64,000 bases of DNA from assembly GCA_008508345.1 (NCBI GenBank), contig QNGE01001725.1, positions 1-64,000 on the forward strand, given 5' to 3'. The position numbers were made by a program, and so were the translations under genes. This document shows positions 60,516 to 64,000 of this stretch, in pieces. The notes under the pieces were generated by a model that worked only from the letters and a program-made list of their open reading frames with translations, did not search any database and had not been told where the DNA came from. The stretch is from Paragonimus westermani (taxonomy: Eukaryota; Platyhelminthes; Trematoda; Plagiorchiida; Troglotrematidae). The stretch's first letter is position 1. The number at the start of each line of letters is the position of its first letter.

Positions 60516-61407
60516 ATGAGATGTTTACTAACATTTTACGTCGTCACTTCGTTGTGCTCTCCACTTTTTGTCTTCGGTCAAAAATCAAAATGTGAAACAG
60601 ACCAAACGCATTTTGATGACATTATAAAGAAAGGAAATGCACTCGCTGTTGTTAGTGGTTCTTTGATATCTTCATTTTTTAGTTTTATTTCACTAATGAT
60701 ACCAAGGAAACAATTCAGTTGACATGGGCGGGAGAGAACAGCGGTGTAAGCACCCCTTTTGGCCGCATTTTTTCCAGGTTCTGATTTTAGTCACAATGAC
60801 TGATGGTGATTCTGGTCCTGGTTTAAGTTCAGACATTTATCGGAGGTATCAGTATATTTCCATTCAAATACCTCATCAGTGACAACAACGGCAAAACATT
60901 CATCCAGATAACCCACGAACTTGGAGAAAAAGTCTATATTCGACGTGAAAACGGGTTACAGCGACATCAGAACCAGAGGGATTCAAAAGAGGTAAATCGC
61001 ACACTGAAGAAAACATATAGAAATCAGCTATTCGTCATATGCTACGACATAGACAACAAGCGACATTCTGTAATCTTCGTTACTAAAGACGGTGGATACA
61101 CTTGGGAAAAGTCAAACGTCCCTTTTGTTCTAAGCGGTCAGCTCAGGTTCTATCCTCGCAAACGATTATCACCCTGGATACTAACACTTGAAGAGAAGAC
61201 ATCTGTAAGAAGATGCATCCTAATTCATTTCTTTAGATCTTGTATTTATCTTTGGATAACGGAAAATCGTGGGTGAATGTGCATGACAATGTAGTGGATT
61301 TTTTCTGGTATTGATTAAATTACACTGGTAATACATTTCTAGGTCTATATATGTTGATGACCCTGAAGAAACGTTCTACGTGGTTTATAAATCTGATTCA
61401 TCCAAGA
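60516..61407 (+). CDS. sortilin/VPS10-domain receptor, exons 1-6 (5' part of gene)
   Basis: VPS10-domain proteins are type I membrane sorting receptors of the Golgi-endosome route; the VPS10 domain is a ten-bladed propeller. Exons: 60516-60650, 60683-60745, 60778-60845, 60880-61204, 61237-61307 and 61343-61407, giving 242 codons plus one base. Introns are 32, 32, 34, 32 and 35 nt, all GT-AG, and the splice phases agree throughout. A further donor, GTAAGT, is at 61408. The first in-frame ATG is 60516. Residues 1 to about 21 form a signal peptide. TIQLTWAGENSG (about 55-66) and VLILVT (67-72) form the first blade. Asp-boxes are SDNNGKTF (89-96), TKDGGYTW (157-164) and SLDNGKSW (202-209). The intron 1 donor could instead be at 60648 (35 nt). 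Exon 7 was not found within 2.6 kb, so the rest (propeller, 10CC module, membrane segment, tail) lies outside the window. Assignment to sortilin rather than another VPS10 receptor is not certain. Confidence 0.8.
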
Positions 61408-61409
61408 GT

Positions 61410-64000
61410 AAGTCATTCTATCCGTAAGCCATAGTGTACTGGTTTTACCGCTAAGGTGTGCACCAGATAGATTTTGGATCCGAATCGAATGTCAGCAACC
61501 GATGTTGCCGACTTTTCAATCAATTTATCAAACCTCCCCTCTCTAGAGTTAGTGGGCCACACGGAACAATGACCAGGCGTGACAGTACGTATCTCATGCG
61601 AACAAGTTACCTCTGGTGCAAGAGGTGTAAAATACCTTAAATTGAGTGAGGTCCGTATCACCCACAGTTAACAGTATTCAACCCGTAAGTGCGCCAAGTT
61701 AACGCTCCAGTTAAACGTAACGAACACCAGACTCGAAACAAGAATGCAAATAACTGAGGGAGACCAAACATATTATACGAGAATTACAACAGGTCTCAAC
61801 CAGTGATAAACGACATCGATGTTAGAAGCAGCTAGGGAGGTTGAGGATCCAACCGTCCAACGCGCGAGTAGGCCGGAAGTGTTTATTTTATCATTTGTAC
61901 CCGTAGGTCGACGAACATGCAAACACACAAACGCGATCTCACTCAGCAAGCATACGACAGACAACGATCCCCATGTGAACCAGGATTTTGAAAAGAATTT
62001 CACAAATCGTGCGGCAGGCAGAATAGGGCCAACTCCAGGTCACTACGTCATTACAAGTAACTTAGACTGTCAAGAAAGTTGGGAGTCCGACTCTCCTGTA
62101 ATGATCGTTCATGGCGGGACATATCTTTGTCTCATTGGTAAAATGGCTTGCTCGAGTTTAAATACATTATTCATAGTGATACGCTCACGAATTCTCGCTT
62201 TATTTGTTAACAGTAATAACCTGGCTACATTTACAGGACACTTAGTAGGGTGCCTGAATGTGGGTTCTTTCTAGACTTCGCCGTAAAATGCTACAGGAGA
62301 TAGAATTCAATATCCTGTTTACCGATCATCTTAAGCTTAGATTCAAGTTAAAATTGTTTCATACATCAAAATAAAATGTTAGGTCATGTTTATCCCGAAG
62401 TGAACCTAAATTTTTTCAGGTTTCGGGTTGACATACATTATTCCAGAGGTTATCGTTCATTATACTTCTCAGTATTTCCAGGAAACAATATACCCAGTGA
62501 TAACCTAATTTGTATGATAGGCACTAGTTTCTGCGATTAGTTCAGTGGGTAACTGTTATTCAATTCAAAAACAACTTGTTTTGTTACATTACAATTTCTC
62601 TACTCCCAACTGAAGTGAATAATTTGTTGTGAGACTCTCATCTACTTTTGCGCATAGATAAGTCGTTACCGTTTGATTTATCAGCTGTGCAAATGGTCTC
62701 AATTAACTGCCTAACGTAAGTGTACGCTTAAAAATGGTCAACAAGTTCCTATGGTTTACATGGTGATAGTAAGTGATGTGTGTATTGCTAGTTCGTTGCA
62801 ATCAAATATACTCTTGTGTACGCACCTAAATCGATCGATCTAAGAGGCAAATCATAAATGGTTATTCAATGACTACGAATTTCGGATTAAGAACAAGAAG
62901 TTTGCTTATATATTGTATTATTAAGGACACGGAGTAAACCAAGTTTTGGATTTTAATTTGAGACATTCAACATAATGAACCGTGTAGTATTTCTAACCAA
63001 CACTTTAATAGAGTCAGTACGTTAGTTGAAACATATGCTGGCCATTTCACTGGATGGAATTCCTATAGCAGAAGCTCCAGCCCCTGGATGATCTGTACAG
63101 GGCTGAAGCATAAAATACCGAGTTAGACAGACTATTTCACCGGCTTATTCTTTCAGTATGCTTACCATCACTGTTTCAGCTACGGATTTGCTGCCTCAGC
63201 TGGCCAAGGGGTCTTGGACCATTTTTTCTGCCGTATTGTGGTACTTCTGGTTTTATGATGCACTCACCAATTATTTCCCATATTCTGTAGGATCATTACG
63301 AAGTAGACTTTATTATCATCCTACAGCGGTTTTGTGGCATTGATCACTTGATGTGTTTCATGTGATACACAATTCGTGTTTACTGTCGAATTATTCATTC
63401 TGGCTGTTTACCTCATGAGAGAATTAGACCATCCGATTTATGCCAAGCTATACATAACAGTCACCAGTCTAATGAGTTTTTCTATTACGCAGATTGCCAC
63501 AGCTAGATAATGAGTTTCAAAATTAAGGATTCACGTGTTTTCTGAAAATCTTTCAAGTACTCAAAAAGGGTGTTCTTTATATTGTTAATGTAGAAAACTA
63601 GGTAAAAGTGCGTGAGGAAAACCAGTGTATAATGAAAGTTTGTGGTGTTGTTCTTGGTGACTAAAATAATGTGCTAGGCATTACAAAATGGCGGTATTTG
63701 ATATGTTAAGTAAATTCCCCCGTCATAAGTGCACACAGCTTGAGCCATAATATAATGCTACTGTTTTCTGACACGGAAGAATTGTAGGCTTGCACAAATG
63801 AACTGAGCCTTTTGGTTCCTTGCACCACTATGTTTCACCTTGTGTTAACGTTTGACTGCATTGGCTCAATTCTCACTACTGTTTAGTTGAAATGAAGGTC
63901 ATGACCGCCGTACTAGCTGCTCTGAATCAACTACAAAATAAAGTTATGAGGCAAAAATTTCTGGACTGAGTAAATGAAGATGCGAAGTATCTGTGGTGTT
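61410..64000 (+). other. start of a long intron 6 of the VPS10-domain gene
   Basis: No further exon with VPS10 character was found. A 151-codon plus frame (61819-62274) overlaps a dispersed repeat and has no receptor features. A 61-codon frame at 63158 has no match either. If the model is right this intron exceeds 2.5 kb, against 32-35 nt for the five before it. Confidence 0.45.
61828..61885 (-). repeat. fragment related to the solo-LTR candidate at 38.6-38.9 kb
   Basis: AGCTAGGGAGGTTGAGGATC and the downstream CGCGAGTAGGCCGGAAG align with 38803-38848 (AGCTAGGGAGGCTAGAGACC...CAGCGAGTGAACCGGAAG). Both are followed or preceded by a TTTATT/TTTATTTTA poly(A)-like signal on the minus strand. It is a copy of the same dispersed repeat lodged in the VPS10 gene intron. 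Confidence 0.45.

Noticed and set aside
61819..62274. 151-codon plus frame inside the VPS10 intron
   Set aside because: It overlaps a fragment of a dispersed LTR-like repeat and has no recognisable domain.
1..64000. CRISPR array, bacterial operons, phage or rRNA genes
   Set aside because: No regularly spaced repeats with unique spacers, no Shine-Dalgarno-type gene packing and no rRNA-like conserved stretches; introns and TE content are eukaryotic.

Overview
The window is nuclear DNA from a flatworm, most likely a digenean trematode (fluke). There are no operons or bacterial signals. The sequence is AT-leaning, gene-poor and packed with decayed transposable elements, and it carries one ambiguous base (N at 37037) typical of a draft assembly. 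Three observations point to flukes. One gene has five introns of only 32-35 nt at its 5' end followed by a very long intron. A Gypsy element has the CHCC Gag motif of the CsRn1 clade, first described in Clonorchis. Penelope-like, CR1/RTE-like and Mutator-like (MULE) relics sit side by side.

Two host genes can be modelled with reasonable support. Near the left end (2176-2573, +) is a compact gene with a TATA box, a 9-nt first coding exon, a 45-nt GT-AG intron, a second exon and a poly(A) signal. It encodes a 71-residue secreted peptide with eight cysteines in a duplicated C-x3-C-x6-C-x3-C layout. At the right end (60516 onward, +) are the first six exons of a sortilin/VPS10-domain receptor, with signal peptide and three Asp-box repeats. 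Its remaining exons lie beyond the window.

Everything else recognisable is repeat-derived. From left to right: a Gypsy RT relic (6.9-7.4 kb); a GAT/GAG microsatellite (8.2 kb); a short Penelope-like remnant flanked by inverted repeats (8.7-9.6 kb); tRNA-like SINE candidates (7.7, 11.4, 20.3 kb); a TA-rich microsatellite beside MULE copy 1 (13.7-17.1 kb, -); a second Penelope-like relic (26.3-27.3 kb, +); a CsRn1-like Gypsy relic (30.6-33.8 kb, +) joined directly to MULE copy 2 (33.8-36.0 kb, +); an RTE-like reverse transcriptase tail (37.0-37.45 kb, -) among TATACA microsatellites; a solo-LTR candidate (38.6-38.9 kb); a nearly full-length Gypsy element with matching ~96-nt termini (40.26-44.71 kb, -); a LINE relic (46.2-48.6 kb, +); a minus-strand Gypsy relic (50.0-51.4 kb); a plus-strand Gypsy relic (52.8-56.0 kb); and a CR1-like LINE relic (57.7-60.2 kb) ending just upstream of the VPS10 gene.

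The most unusual content is the MULE family. Both copies show a MULE DDE transposase core and a SWIM-like region, then, in the same frame in both copies, a conserved linker leading into a C-terminal PHD zinc finger. The other items of interest are the small secreted cysteine-rich peptide gene and the inverted-repeat Penelope remnant. All translations and alignments here were done by eye; no database search was possible.
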